This document shows positions 51,537 through 60,067 of a DNA stretch of 60,067 nt, in pieces. The DNA comes from Armatimonadota bacterium (GTDB lineage Bacteria > Sysuimicrobiota > Sysuimicrobiia > Sysuimicrobiales > Sysuimicrobiaceae). Both the position numbers and the translations under genes were made by a program. The notes under the pieces are model-generated. The model was not told where the DNA came from, ran no database searches, and saw only the letters and a list, made by a program, of their open reading frames with translations. Position 1 is the first letter of the stretch. Each line of letters starts with the position of its first letter. The stretch covers positions 1 through 60,067 of the forward strand of contig JANXCW010000012.1 in the NCBI GenBank assembly GCA_025059775.1. The letters are read 5' to 3'.

Positions 51537-52703
51537 GACGTCCTCCGGGCCGACACCGGCACGGCCTCCAGGGCCTGATGGACTTCCCCGAGGATCCGAT
51601 CGGGCTCGATGGGGGTGCTGTTCACCTGGTGCACCGCCAGAATCGGGACCCGATCTCCCACCACGCGCTCGACTTCCCGGCTCCACTGCCCCAGGTTCAT
51701 CTCCGCCACCACCACGGCCCGGGCCTGGGCCGCGGCTCGCCGGACCGCGGTGTCCGGGAAGGGCCAGAGGACCCGGGGCCGCAGCAGTCCCGCCCGCACC
51801 CCTTCCCGCCGGGCCGTGCGCACCGCCTGCCGGGCCGTCGGGCCACGATGCCATAGGCCATCACCACCACCTCCGCGTCGTCTAGGTGGAAGGCCTCCGG
51901 CACCAAGTCCTCCGCCACTGGGTCCGAAACCTTGGTGTGGAGCCGGCGAAGCATCTCCTCCACCTTCGCGGGGTTCTGGGTAGGAAAGCCGGACTCGTCG
52001 TGGAGGAGGCCTGTAATGTGGTACCGGACGCCTTCCCCGAAGTTCACGAAGGGAGCGGGTCTTCCGTCCGCGGTCGCGTAGGGGAGGTAAGGGTCCGCAA
52101 GTCCGGCGGGAGCGGCCGGCGCACCGCTCCCCGAGCCCGGAGCTCCTCCAGGGTGGGCAGGGGTGCGGGCTCCATCATGTGCCCGATCACCTCGTCGTAC
52201 AACACCAGCACCGGGGTCCGGTAGCTCTCGGAGAGCTCGAAGGCCCGCACGGTGAGCTCGAACACCTCAGGCACGCTCGCGGATGCGAGGACGATCACGG
52301 GGTAATCCCCATGACTCCCCCAACGGGCCTGCATCACGTCCCCCCGGGCAGGAGCGGTGGGGAAGCCTGTGCTGGGCCCAAGCCGCATCACATCCACCAC
52401 CACGCAGGGAATCTCCGCCAGCGCCGCGTACCCGATGTGCTCCTGCATCAGGGTGAAGCCCGGCCCGCTCGTGGCCGTCATGGCCAGCAGTCCACCCACG
52501 GAGGCTCCGATGCACGCGGCCAGGCTCGCCATCTCGTCCTCCATCTGCACGAACACCCCACCCACCTGAGGCAGCAGGTGGGCCATCTCCTCCGCCACCT
52601 CCGAGGAGGGTGTGATGGGATAGCCCGCGTAGAACCGGCATCCCGCCCACACGGCCCCGTACGCGCACGCGGTGTTCCCTCGGACCAGGCGCCACCTAGC
52701 CAT
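51533..52703 (-). pseudogene. korA: 2-oxoacid:ferredoxin oxidoreductase alpha subunit, frameshifted
   Basis: ATG 52703 starts a normal alpha subunit: CRFYAGYPITPSSEVAEEMA, QMEDEMASLAACIGASVGG, TATSGPGFTLMQEHIGYA, PSTGFPTAPARGD. Single-base losses near 52095 and near 51843 put the rest in two other frames: YATADGRPAPFVNFGEGVRY and LDDAEVVVMAYGIVAR; then VVVAEMNLGQWSREVERVVG. No large segment is missing. With korB and korC it would have oxidised 2-oxoglutarate or a similar acid to its CoA ester. Confidence 0.83.
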
Positions 52704-53043
52704 GGAGGACCGCCTCCTCCCGCACTACAACGGCGAAGTCCGGGCAGAGAAGCTGGCACAGCTGACATCCCGTACAGCGCGCTGGGTCCAGCACGGTCAC
52801 TCGGTCGTGTTCTCCAAATCCCAGGATCTCCTCCGGACACACCCGCACGCAGATGCCGCAGCTTCGCCCCTTGCACCACGCGGCGTTGACCTCCACCTGA
52901 TACCGGCGGGGCGAACCAGTTGGGAGCGGCAACTCCCGAAGATTGACCGCTTGCAGCGCGCGTCCCGCGTGGAACGCCTGCAGGTTAGGCTCCAGAACGC
53001 GGGCGGGGAAGGACGCCCGCATCCCCGCCTCCCACTCCTCCAT
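52696..53043 (-). CDS. 2x[4Fe-4S] ferredoxin module fused to the IorB tail
   Basis: The open frame encodes 115 residues. The first 32 are the tail of IorB (VLEPNLQAFHAGRAL). Residues 50-110 form a two-cluster ferredoxin: CKGRSCGICVRVCP and CTGCQLCQLLCPDF. The first cluster has C-x4-C instead of the usual C-x2-C. No separate ribosome site is visible before the ferredoxin part, so it may be a true IorB-ferredoxin fusion or start at an internal TTG/GTG. It overlaps the korA ATG by 8 bases and would be the delta subunit of the KOR complex. Confidence 0.65.
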   Translation of the reverse strand: MEEWEAGMRASFPARVLEPNLQAFHAGRALQAVNLRELPLPTGSPRRYQVEVNAAWCKGRSCGICVRVCPEEILGFGEHDRVTVLDPARCTGCQLCQLLCPDFAVVVREEAVLHG

Positions 53044-53547
53044 CCTCCATCGTGAACTCCAGCTCGCGGCTCACGGCACCCAGGAGCACTACGTTGGCCA
53101 TCCGGGCATCACCCAGGGATTGGGCCCGCACGCTGGCCTTGTAGGCCAGCACCCTTCCTCCTGCTTGCCGTAGCCTTCCGATCGCCTCCGTACCCGGGTA
53201 GATCGGTTTCCAGCTACGACGATCCTGCTGCGCCGCGGGCGGGAGGATCCGGACTAGGTCCGTCGCCAGAAATCCCCCGGGCGCAGATAGCCGGCCCACC
53301 GGAAACCTTCTGCCCACTCCAGGCTCAGGACCCCATCCGCCCGGCCCCGCTCCACCAGGGGACTGTGGACCCTGGGACCGTACCGGAGGAAGCTCACCAC
53401 GGCCCCGCCCCGCTGGGCCATCCCCTTCACTTCGCTCTTCTTCACGTCGTAGCCGCGCTCCAGGCACACCGCGGCCAGGATGTTGCTCGCGAGCAGCACG
53501 CCCTGTCCACCCACGCCTACGATCAGGGGGTTCCGCGTCTCCCTCAC
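52950..53547 (-). pseudogene. iorB: Indolepyruvate oxidoreductase beta subunit (IorB), frameshifted
   Basis: GTG 53547 begins LIVGVGGQGVLLASNILA, then GYDVKKSEVKGMAQRGGAVV to GYLRPGDF. The frame breaks at a five-C run (53274-53278, one base short), continues as LATDLVRILPPAAQQ and SVRAQSLGDARMANVVLLGA, then breaks again at a 7-bp tandem duplication (CCTCCAT twice, 53037-53050). Removing one copy restores the frame exactly. The last part is the ferredoxin-linked frame. Confidence 0.82.
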
Positions 53548-53550
53548 GGC

Positions 53551-55117
53551 TTACCTCTTCTGCGGTGTTCCGGCCCGATGGATGGCGTCCGCGGGACAGA
53601 TTTGGGCACACAGGGTGCACCCCGTGCACGCCTCCTCCCGGATGCGCACCTTGGGACGCCCCTCGCACGTCTCCTCCACCCACACAATGGCTGGACAGCC
53701 CAGGTCCATGCACAGCTGGCATGCGGTGCACCGCTCCGCCACCACCCGGAAGGGCTCGTCCCGGATCTTTACAGGCGCCTCCACGCACGGTCGGTTCGTG
53801 AGCACCACGGATACCCCGGGGTACCGGAGGGCCTCTTCGAGGGCCACGAAGGTGGCCCCCAGGTCGTACGGGTCCACCACGCGGACGAACTCCGCACCCG
53901 CGGCCCGGCACAGGGCCGCGAGATCCACCCTGGGTGCGGGCTCTCCGCGGATGGAGGTGCCCGTGGAGGCGTGCGGCTGGCCTCCGGTCATGGCGGTGGT
54001 GCCGTTGTCGAGGAGGAGCACCGTGATGTTGGCCCGCTTGTACACCGCGTCTACAAGGGCCGGCAGACCCGCGTGGAGGAAGGTGGAGTCTCCGATGGCA
54101 GCCACCACAGGTCCGGGAGCCGTCCCCGCCAGGGCAAGGCCTACTGCCATCCCGATGCTGCAGCCCATGGCCAGACACGAGTCCATGGCCCGGAGGGGCT
54201 CCAGGGCCGCCAGGGTGTAGCACCCGATGTCCCCGCACACCACGGCACCCAGCCGGCGCAGAGCCAGGAATGGACCCGTGTGCGGGCAGCCCGGGCACAG
54301 CACGGGCGGACGAGGTGCGGTGGGGACGTCCGGGGCACGCCTGGAGTCTTCCCCCTTGCAGCACTCCCGCCTGATGGTAGCACACGCCCGCGGTCACCAC
54401 GCCCACGGAGCGATCCCGCATCTCTACCCGGAGGAATTCAGGCCGCGCCGCCACCTCCGGCAACCGGCGCAGCCGTTCCAGCACGTGGGGTCGGCGCTGA
54501 CGGGCATAGACCGGCAGCATCACGTACTTAGCGGGGTCGCGCTGGAAGCCCTTGAGGGGTGGGACGGCTCGCTCTCCCAGGTGCACCACGCCCCGCGTGT
54601 GGCTCAGGCGGGTGGTGGAGCGGACCAGGACGGGGGTATCGAACTCCTCGCTGAGCTCGAAGGCCAGGGCCACGAAGGTCTTGGCCTCCTCGCTGTCGGA
54701 GGGTTCCAGCAGCGGGATGGCGGCGAATCTGGCATAAAAGCGGTTATCCTGCTCGTTCTGGGAGCTGTGCATCCCCGGGTCGTCCGCGCTCAGCACCACT
54801 AGGCCTCCGTGCACCCCTGTGTAGGTGGCCGCCATGAGGGTGTCGGAAGCCACGTTGAGCCCCACGTGCTTCATGGTGCACAGAGCCCGCACCCCGCCCA
54901 GAGAGGCTCCCACGGCCACGTCCAGGGCCACCTTTTCGTTGGTGGACCACTCCACGTACACGTCGGGGAAGGTGCTGAGGTATTCCAGGGTCTCCGTGCT
55001 GGGGGTCCCCGGGTACCCCGTGGCCACCCGCACCCCCGCCTCGTACGCTCCCCGGGCCATGGCCTCGTTGCCCGTGAGGAGCGCCACCCGTGCGGCCTTC
55101 CGCATCGCGGTCTCCAC
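53551..55117 (-). pseudogene. iorA: Indolepyruvate oxidoreductase alpha subunit (IorA), internal deletion
   Basis: GTG 55117 (RBS GGAGGTGAGG) starts ARVALLTGNEAMARGAYEAG, VATGYPGTPSTE, MKHVGLNVASDTLM. At VGVVTAGVCYHQ the sequence jumps (about 54330-54370), with a frame change, to the linker PDVPTAPRPPVLCPGCPHTG. The C-terminal half is then complete: the thiamine region AAIGDSTFLHAGLPALVDAV and two ferredoxin motifs (CTACQLCMDLGCP, CTGCTLCAQICP). About 100-120 residues of the middle domain are absent. IorAB normally turns arylpyruvates into aryl-acetyl-CoA. Confidence 0.84.
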
Positions 55118-55120
55118 GCC

Positions 55121-56354
55121 TCACCTCCTCGCCTGCTCCGCCGGGTGGAGCAGCACCTCGATCTCCTCGTCCGTGAGGCCCCGATCTCTTTCCTTGGCCG
55201 CCCGCAGCACCCGCTCGACGGCGTCGTGGGTGATGGAGTAGCCGTGCTGCTCCAGCCAGAAGACCACGTTGGCCTGCCCGCTCATGGGGCCCACGGTGAT
55301 CACCTGTTTTCGTCCCACCTCCTCCGCGGGCACTCCGCTGTACACACGGTTCGCGAGCCAGTAACCCCCTTTCCGGAAGGCCTTGGCGATGGCCGCCGCG
55401 TGCACGCCCGTGCTGGTCTCGAAGGCGTCCTTGCCCACCACGGGGTAGTTGCACGGGATGGGAATCCCCGTGGCCCGGGACACCACGGCGCAGTACTCAG
55501 GCAGCCGGCGTAGGTCTCGGTCGATCCAGCCGAGCAGCTTCAGGTTTACCAGCAACAGATCCATGGGGGGTGTTGCCCACCCGCTCCCCGATCCCTAAGG
55601 CACAGCCGTGGACGCAGTTCGCCCCGGCCTCCAGGGCCACGAGGGCGTTGATGAGATCCAGCCCCCGGTCCCGGTGCCCGCGCCAGTCCACCTTCACGGA
55701 GGGCCCCAGCGTCTGACGGATGAACCGCACGAGCCTCCGGGTTCCCCACGGCGTCGCGTGCCCCACGGTGTCCGCGAGACATACCCGTTATGCCCCGCAG
55801 TCCACCGCGGTGCGGTACACCGCGCGCAGATGGTCGGGCCGGGCCCGGGTGGTGTCTTCCGTGACGAACATCACCTCAAGCCCTAGCTGCCGGGCCCGCA
55901 TCACCGCCCGCTCGGTGGTGCGCAGCAGGAAGTCCAGGTCCCACCCCTCCACGTACTGGCGGATGGGACTGCTGCCCAGAAACAGCGCGGCCTCGATGGC
56001 CACTCCCGCCCGTTGCTGTGCCTCCGCGATGGCCACGATATCCGGCTCCGCGGTGCGCCCCGCACAGCTGGGGCGAAGGGGCAGGCGCGCCTGTCCGATC
56101 TCCCGGGCGAGGGCCACCACGTCCCCCAGGGCCCGCACACTGCTCCCGGGGTATCCGATGTTCGCCCGCTGGATCCCCAAGGCCACCATCAGGTGGAGGA
56201 TCTCCTTCCTCTCTTCCACCGTGGGATGCCGCACGGATGGACTCTGCAGCCCGTCCCGCAGTGTTTCATCGTAGAGTTCCACGGGGTAGGCGGGCCTGCG
56301 GCCTCCGGAACGCAGGTTCCAGTCGTAGATCCACCGTTCGCCGCTGGCACGCAT
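55121..56354 (-). pseudogene. Isopropylmalate/homocitrate-synthase-like gene, nonsense and frameshift
   Basis: HMGL-like TIM-barrel enzyme. ATG 56354 gives PVELYDETLRDGLQSPSV and ALGIQRANIGYPGSS, up to a TAA at 55788-55790. The same frame continues RVCLADTVGHATPWGTRRLV, as expected after a lysine or glutamine codon, and then GANCVHGCALGIGERVGNTP. A six-base run (55565-55570, one too many) shifts it into the C-terminal MDLLLVNLKLLGW and TSTGVHAAAI. Such enzymes add acetyl-CoA to a 2-oxoacid; with LeuC/LeuD downstream, 2-oxoacid chain elongation is inferred. Confidence 0.82.
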
Positions 56355-56374
56355 CCGGACCTCACCACCCCTCC

Positions 56375-57517
56375 TCACAGGCTGCGGCGGTCCACCACGC
56401 GAACCGCCTTGCCCACCTCCGTGCGCGGCAGCTCCTTGGGGCGCAAGACCGTGACCCGAGCGCTCACCCCGAGCTCCTCCCGGATGCGGCGGGCCACCCG
56501 TTCCTCCAGGGCCCGAACTTCTTCCTCCCGGTCGAAGCCCTCCCGAGCCTCTACCCGCACCTCCAGGACGTCCAGGGCCCGCTCGCGGTCCACCACGATC
56601 TGGTACTGCGGCTCCAGCTCCGGGAACCGGGTGAGGATAGCCTCCACGTCGGAGGGGAACACGTTCACCCCGCGGACGATGAGCATGTCGTCCACCCTTC
56701 CCGTGACCCGAGACATGCGCACGAGGGTTCGCCCGCAGGGGCATGGCTCCCGGTTCAGGGCCGCGAGGTCTCCGGTGCGGTAGCGGATCACGGGCGTGGC
56801 CTCCCGGGTGAGGGTGGTGCACACCAGCTCCCCTCGCTCCCCGTCCGGCACGGGCTCGCCCGTGCGAGGATCCACCACCTCCACCAGGAAGTGGTCCTCG
56901 TTCACGTGCAGCCCGCTCTTGGCCTCCTGGCACTCGCACGCTACGCCGGGCCCGATGACCTCGCTGAGCCCGTAGATGTCCACCGCGCTGAGGTTCAGCC
57001 GGCGCTGGATCTCCTCCCGCATGCCCTCGGACCACGGTTCCGCACCGAAGATCCCCACCCGCAGCGCCTGCGGGCGCAGTTCCATCTCCTCCATGACCTC
57101 CGCGATGCGCAGGGCGTACGAGGGGGTGCAGCACAGCACGGTGCACCCGAGGTCGTTCATGAGTTTCACCTGACGCGCGGTGTTGCCGGAGGAGATGGGC
57201 AGGACCGTGGCCCCCACCCGCAGGGCCCCGTAGTGGAAGCCCAGCCCGCCGGTGAACAGCCCGTACCCGTACGCGTTGTGGACGCGGTCCCCCGGGCCCC
57301 CTCGCACAGCCCATGACCCGGGCCATGACCTCTCCCCACAGGTCCAGGTCCGCCCGCGTGTACCCCACCAGGATGGGAGAGCCGGTGGTGCCGGACGAAC
57401 AGTGCAGCTCCAGGACTTGGTCGGCGGGAACCGTGAACATGCCAAAGGGGTACGCGGACCGCACCTCCGCCTTCGTGGTAAACGGAAGCCGCCTCACGTC
57501 GTCCAGCGTGCGGCTGG
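56375..57517 (-). pseudogene. Phenylacetate-CoA ligase (PaaK-like), 5'-truncated and frameshifted
   Basis: AMP-forming aryl-CoA ligase. The gene lacks about 55-60 N-terminal residues. It begins abruptly at [18 protein letters not shown], fused to the end of leuD. It continues [16 protein letters not shown], then shifts frame in a G/C-rich run around 57288-57301 and reads on cleanly: [78 protein letters not shown]. The second large part (356 codons) is intact. It would activate phenylacetate or a related acid. Confidence 0.83.
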
Positions 57518-57939
57518 TCGCGTAGCTCCCGTCCAGTGCGGGGGTTTCGGACCCACGCGTCCGCCACCACCACCTCCGCCTCGTCGCCGTCCTCGAACAG
57601 CTCCCACACCCCAGGGCAGGGCAGCACCGGCAGACCCAGGGGCACCGCGTTGCGGAAAAAGATGCGGGCGAACGACTCCGCCAGCACGCACGCCACGCCC
57701 AGGGCCAGCAGCCCCTCCGGTGCGGTCTCCCGGCTGCTCCCGCAGCCGAAGTTCCGGCCCGCCACCACCACGTCTCCGGGCCGCACCTCCCGGGCGAACT
57801 CCGGGCGCACCGCCTCCAGCACGTGGTGCTTCCGTTCCTCCAGGGGCGCCACCGCGTACGCGCCGGGGGCCAACAGGTCCGTGCTGATGTCATGGCCGAA
57901 CTTCCACACCCGGCCCCGAAGCAGCTGCCGGAGGTTCAC
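57518..57939 (-). pseudogene. LeuD-like hydro-lyase small subunit, 3'-truncated
   Basis: Swivel-domain subunit of an aconitase-type enzyme. GTG 57939 gives [35 protein letters not shown] and [14 protein letters not shown]. It is recognisable to [11 protein letters not shown] (about residue 140); the last 25-30 residues are lost where it joins paaK-like sequence, and the frame runs on into the ligand-activating gene. The start lies one base after the leuC stop. Confidence 0.8.
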
Positions 57940-57940
57940 C

Positions 57941-59213
57941 TCACCCAACGGCCACCTCCACCTCCCGGGGGTCTGTGATGCGGCCCGCCACCGCGCTGGC
58001 GGCCACCGTGGCCGGCGAAGCCAGGTAGATCTCCGCGCGCGGTCTGCCCATACGGCCCTGGAAGTCGCGGTTGTGGGTACCGATGCACCGCTCGCCGTCG
58101 CCCAGCAGGCCCAGATGACCGCCGAAGCACGGGCCACAGCCGGGCGGCAGCACCACTGCACCCGCAGCCACCAGGTCTGCCAGGATGCCTCGCCGGCTCG
58201 CCTCCTCGTACACGGCCCGGGAGGCGGGCGCTACCAGCAGCCGGGTGCGCGGGTGCACGCGGCGGCCGCGCAGGTACCGGGCGGCTTCCTCCAGGTCCTC
58301 CACGCGGCCGTTGGTGCAGGAGCCGATGAAGGCCTGGTCCACTTCCACCCCTTGCACCTCCCGAGCCGGCCGCACGTGGTCCACCCGGTGGGGCAGGGCC
58401 ACCAGGGGCTCCAGGGCCGACAGGTCCACCTGCAGGGTGCGCTCGTACTCCGCGTCGGGGTCGGGAGCCGGCCAGGCGGGGTCGTGGTGGCCGTAGAACC
58501 GCGCGGTGACCTCGTCGGGCGGGAAGAAGCAGAACTTGGCGCCGGCTTCCACCGCCATGTTGGCCACGCTCATGCGGCCGGACAGGTCCACGTGGGCCGT
58601 CGCCTCTCCGGCGAACTCCAGGGCGCGGTACTGGGCGAACTCCGCCCCGTACCGGCCCAGCAGATGGATGAAGGATCAGGTCTTTCCAGCTCGCGGGAGC
58701 CCGCAGCCGCCCTGCTAGCTCGCAGCGGATGGTGGGGGGGACCTGGAACCAGAGGGCCCCGGTGGCCACCGCGTAGGCCATCTCCGAGGTGCCGACCCCC
58801 GTGCCCGCCGCACTCACGGCGCCGTAGGTGGTGGCGTGGGAGTCGGTGCCCACCACCAGCATCCCGGGCCGCACCAGGCGCTGCTCTACCAGCAGCTGGT
58901 GGCAGATCCCCTGTCCGGTGTCGAAGAAGTGGCGAACCGAAAAACGCCGCACGTCTTCCCGGATCCGGCGGTGCAGGCTGGCCACCGCGGCGCTGGGGGA
59001 AGGTGAGAAGTGGTCCAGCACCACCGCCACCCGATCCGGGGCCCACAGCCGGCGCACCCCCAGCCGCTCCAGGGTGTCGAACAGGGTGCCCGCGAAGATG
59101 TCGTGGACCAGGCAGAAGTCCACCGCGCAGGTGACGAACTCCCCGGCTTCCACTCGCCTCCGCCCCGCCGCCCGCGCCAGGATGGCCTCTGCAAGGGTTT
59201 GCCCCACGGACAT
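57941..59213 (-). pseudogene. LeuC-like hydro-lyase large subunit, 4-bp duplication
   Basis: Aconitase-superfamily large subunit (isopropylmalate/homoaconitate type). ATG 59213 reads DTGQGICHQLLVEQ and LVVGTDSHATTYGAVSAAGT to SWKDLILH. A tandem GATG duplication (58663-58670) then shifts the frame. Removing four bases restores it into the rest: VDLSGRMSVANMAVEAGAK, the cluster ligands GSCTNGR and [13 protein letters not shown], and NRDFQGRMG. All three [4Fe-4S] cysteines are therefore encoded. First gene of the long minus-strand unit. Confidence 0.85.
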
Positions 59214-59221
59214 GTTCCGCC

Positions 59222-59235
59222 CGACCGTTCGGTCG
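59222..59235. promoter_or_regulatory. Perfect palindromic operator on the leuC-like start site
   Basis: CGACCG-tt-CGGTCG, a perfect 14-bp palindrome. It covers about +1 to +14 of the transcript predicted from the promoter at 59242-59270 and ends nine bases before ATG 59213. ACCG-n2-CGGT sites of this kind are used by TetR-type repressors of acyl-CoA catabolism. The regulator is not proven; the TetR at 49810-50436 is a candidate. Confidence 0.6.
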
Positions 59236-59241
59236 ACTCAC

Positions 59242-59270
59242 ACCCTAGAGTCCGCGGCGGGGATGGTCAA
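59242..59270 (-). promoter_or_regulatory. Promoter of the catabolic operon
   Basis: Minus strand TTGACC (59265-59270), 17-base spacer, TAGGGT (59242-59247). Predicted start near 59235. Leader to the LeuC-like ATG is about 22 bases with a weak GGGCGGA ribosome site. Confidence 0.6.
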
Positions 59271-59428
59271 TGCGACGAACAGGGGAATTTTTCTGGTGCA
59301 GAGCGGCGAGCCCACCGCGCATCCGCGCCTAAAGGCTCCTGTGGCCTCTTTCGGATGCTCCAGGAAGGGTTGGTACAAATGTCTCATTGACTGTGCCAAT
59401 CGGATCGATAAGTAAGAAGGAATCGTAG

Positions 59429-59442
59429 CGACCGATAGGTCG
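59429..59442. promoter_or_regulatory. Second copy of the palindromic operator
   Basis: CGACCG-at-AGGTCG, identical to the 59222 site in spacing and in 11 of 12 arm bases. It lies 12 bases upstream of the divergent binding-protein ATG. The rest of the divergent region (59271-59428) contains a TTGACT at 59387-59392 that may be its -35; I cannot fix the -10. Confidence 0.55.
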
Positions 59443-59453
59443 GTACCGGGGAG

Positions 59454-60067
59454 ATGGAACCATGGAGCACGGGAAGGGCCGCAGGGCACGGTGGAGGGTA
59501 TTTTTCCGTCATACTCGCGGGTCTGGGGATCGCCCTAGGGCTGGGAATTCCCTCCCTCGGCGGGCCTGCAGCGCGCGTGGGGACTCCGTACCGGATCGGG
59601 TTCATCAGCTCGGTGACCGGGCCCGGCTCCAGCCTGGGGACTCCGGAGCGCGACGTGGCCCGGCTTGTGCAGGAACGGCTGAACCGGGAGGGCGGCATCA
59701 CGGGCCCTGATGGGGTCCGGCACGAGGTGCAGATCCTCATCACCGACGACCAGAGCCGGGCGGACGTGGCCGCCAGCCTCGCCCGGCGCCTCATCGAGCA
59801 GGACCAGGTGCACGTGCTGGTGGGCACCACCCTCAGTGGCCCGAGCCTGGCCATCGTCCCCATCGCCACGGAGCTGCGCACCCCCAACATCTCCATGGCC
59901 AGCGCCCGAGCCATCGTCGAGGATCCCGGCACCCGACGCATGCGCACGTGGATCTTCAAACCGGTGCCCGAGAATTTGCACTCCGCGGCCAAGCAGGCGG
60001 AGTACCTGAAGGCGGTCGGCATCAACCGCGTGTGCCACCTGTACGAGAACACCGCCTACGGCCAGGA
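59454..60067 (+). CDS. Branched-chain-type ABC substrate-binding protein (partial)
   Basis: Periplasmic binding protein, LivJ/Peripla_BP_6 family; 204 residues present, cut by the window end. ATG 59454 follows GGGGAG. A signal peptide spans about residues 18-42 (hydrophobic VILAGLGIALGLGI, then PAAR). The mature start RIGFISSVTGPGSSLGTPER is typical, as are RLNREGGITGPDG, ILITDDQSRADVAASLARRL and VGTTLSGPSLAIVPIA. No frame break is seen, unlike the divergent genes. It would deliver amino acids or aromatic acids to a Liv-type transporter encoded beyond the window. Confidence 0.88.
   Translation, partial: MEPWSTGRAAGHGGGYFSVILAGLGIALGLGIPSLGGPAARVGTPYRIGFISSVTGPGSSLGTPERDVARLVQERLNREGGITGPDGVRHEVQILITDDQSRADVAASLARRLIEQDQVHVLVGTTLSGPSLAIVPIATELRTPNISMASARAIVEDPGTRRMRTWIFKPVPENLHSAAKQAEYLKAVGINRVCHLYENTAYGQ

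Noticed and set aside
1-60067. CRISPR arrays, insertion sequences, prophage, rRNA
   Set aside because: No regularly spaced repeats, transposase or integrase motifs, phage structural genes or rRNA segments were seen.

Overview
This is a GC-rich (about 70% by eye) bacterial chromosome segment of 60,067 bp with dense, mostly leadered genes and tightly overlapping operons (many ATGA or GTGA junctions). A TolC-type outer-membrane factor and an RND pump point to a diderm (two-membrane) cell. A heme-copper cytochrome oxidase points to aerobic respiration. A class I lysyl-tRNA synthetase, several probably leaderless genes and the general protein style suggest a deep-branching, possibly thermophilic lineage of Armatimonadota, CSP1-3/Sysuimicrobiota or similar type. 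That placement is inference; no rRNA gene is present. TAG, TGA and TAA all end apparently intact genes, so the standard bacterial code applies.

Layout, left half. A tRNA-Gln is followed by a MarR-led DrrAB-like ABC exporter operon (395-2415, plus). Facing it is a ten-gene efflux operon on the minus strand (14124 down to 2437): TetR, TolC, a membrane-fusion protein, an RND pump, a small PII-like protein, a second membrane-fusion protein, two ABC ATPases, an ABC-2 permease and RidA. Next come an HD-GYP protein and YjbQ (plus), then EF-G paralogue, D-2-hydroxyacid dehydrogenase, class I LysRS, FolC and FolD (minus), and a tRNA-Tyr/tRNA-Gly pair. A cytochrome oxidase operon (coxB, coxA, two subunit III genes, coxD) runs directly into DUF1850, a fused TRAP permease and a DUF1844 protein. 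A YyaL (DUF255) gene follows.

Middle. At 34141-37549 there is a short aromatic-polyketide-like gene set (methyltransferase, FAD oxidoreductase, SRPBCC/cyclase, ketosynthase). Three of its four genes carry lesions: a frameshift, an in-frame TGA and an internal deletion. DUF309, an M20 peptidase, tRNA-Ser, two tRNA-Arg genes and a 1192-residue Cache-HAMP-GAF-PAS-GAF-GAF-HD-GYP sensor follow.

Right end. From 59213 back to 44429 (minus) lies a long catabolic gene set: LeuC/LeuD-like hydro-lyase, phenylacetate-CoA ligase, an isopropylmalate-synthase-like enzyme, IorA/IorB, ferredoxin, KorA/KorB/KorC, TetR, CoA-transferase, enoyl-CoA hydratase, SDR, DUF35, thiolase and PrpF. Together these would convert 2-oxoacids and aryl acids to acyl-CoAs and oxidise them further. 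Twelve of these genes are broken by single-base slips, micro-duplications, nonsense codons or deletions of roughly 75-350 bp. PrpF, DUF35, SDR, TetR and the ferredoxin module look intact. The first 34 kb show no such damage, so the region is either decaying or badly assembled. A palindromic operator sits exactly on the predicted start site of this operon, and a near copy precedes a divergent branched-chain-type substrate-binding protein gene that runs off the window end.
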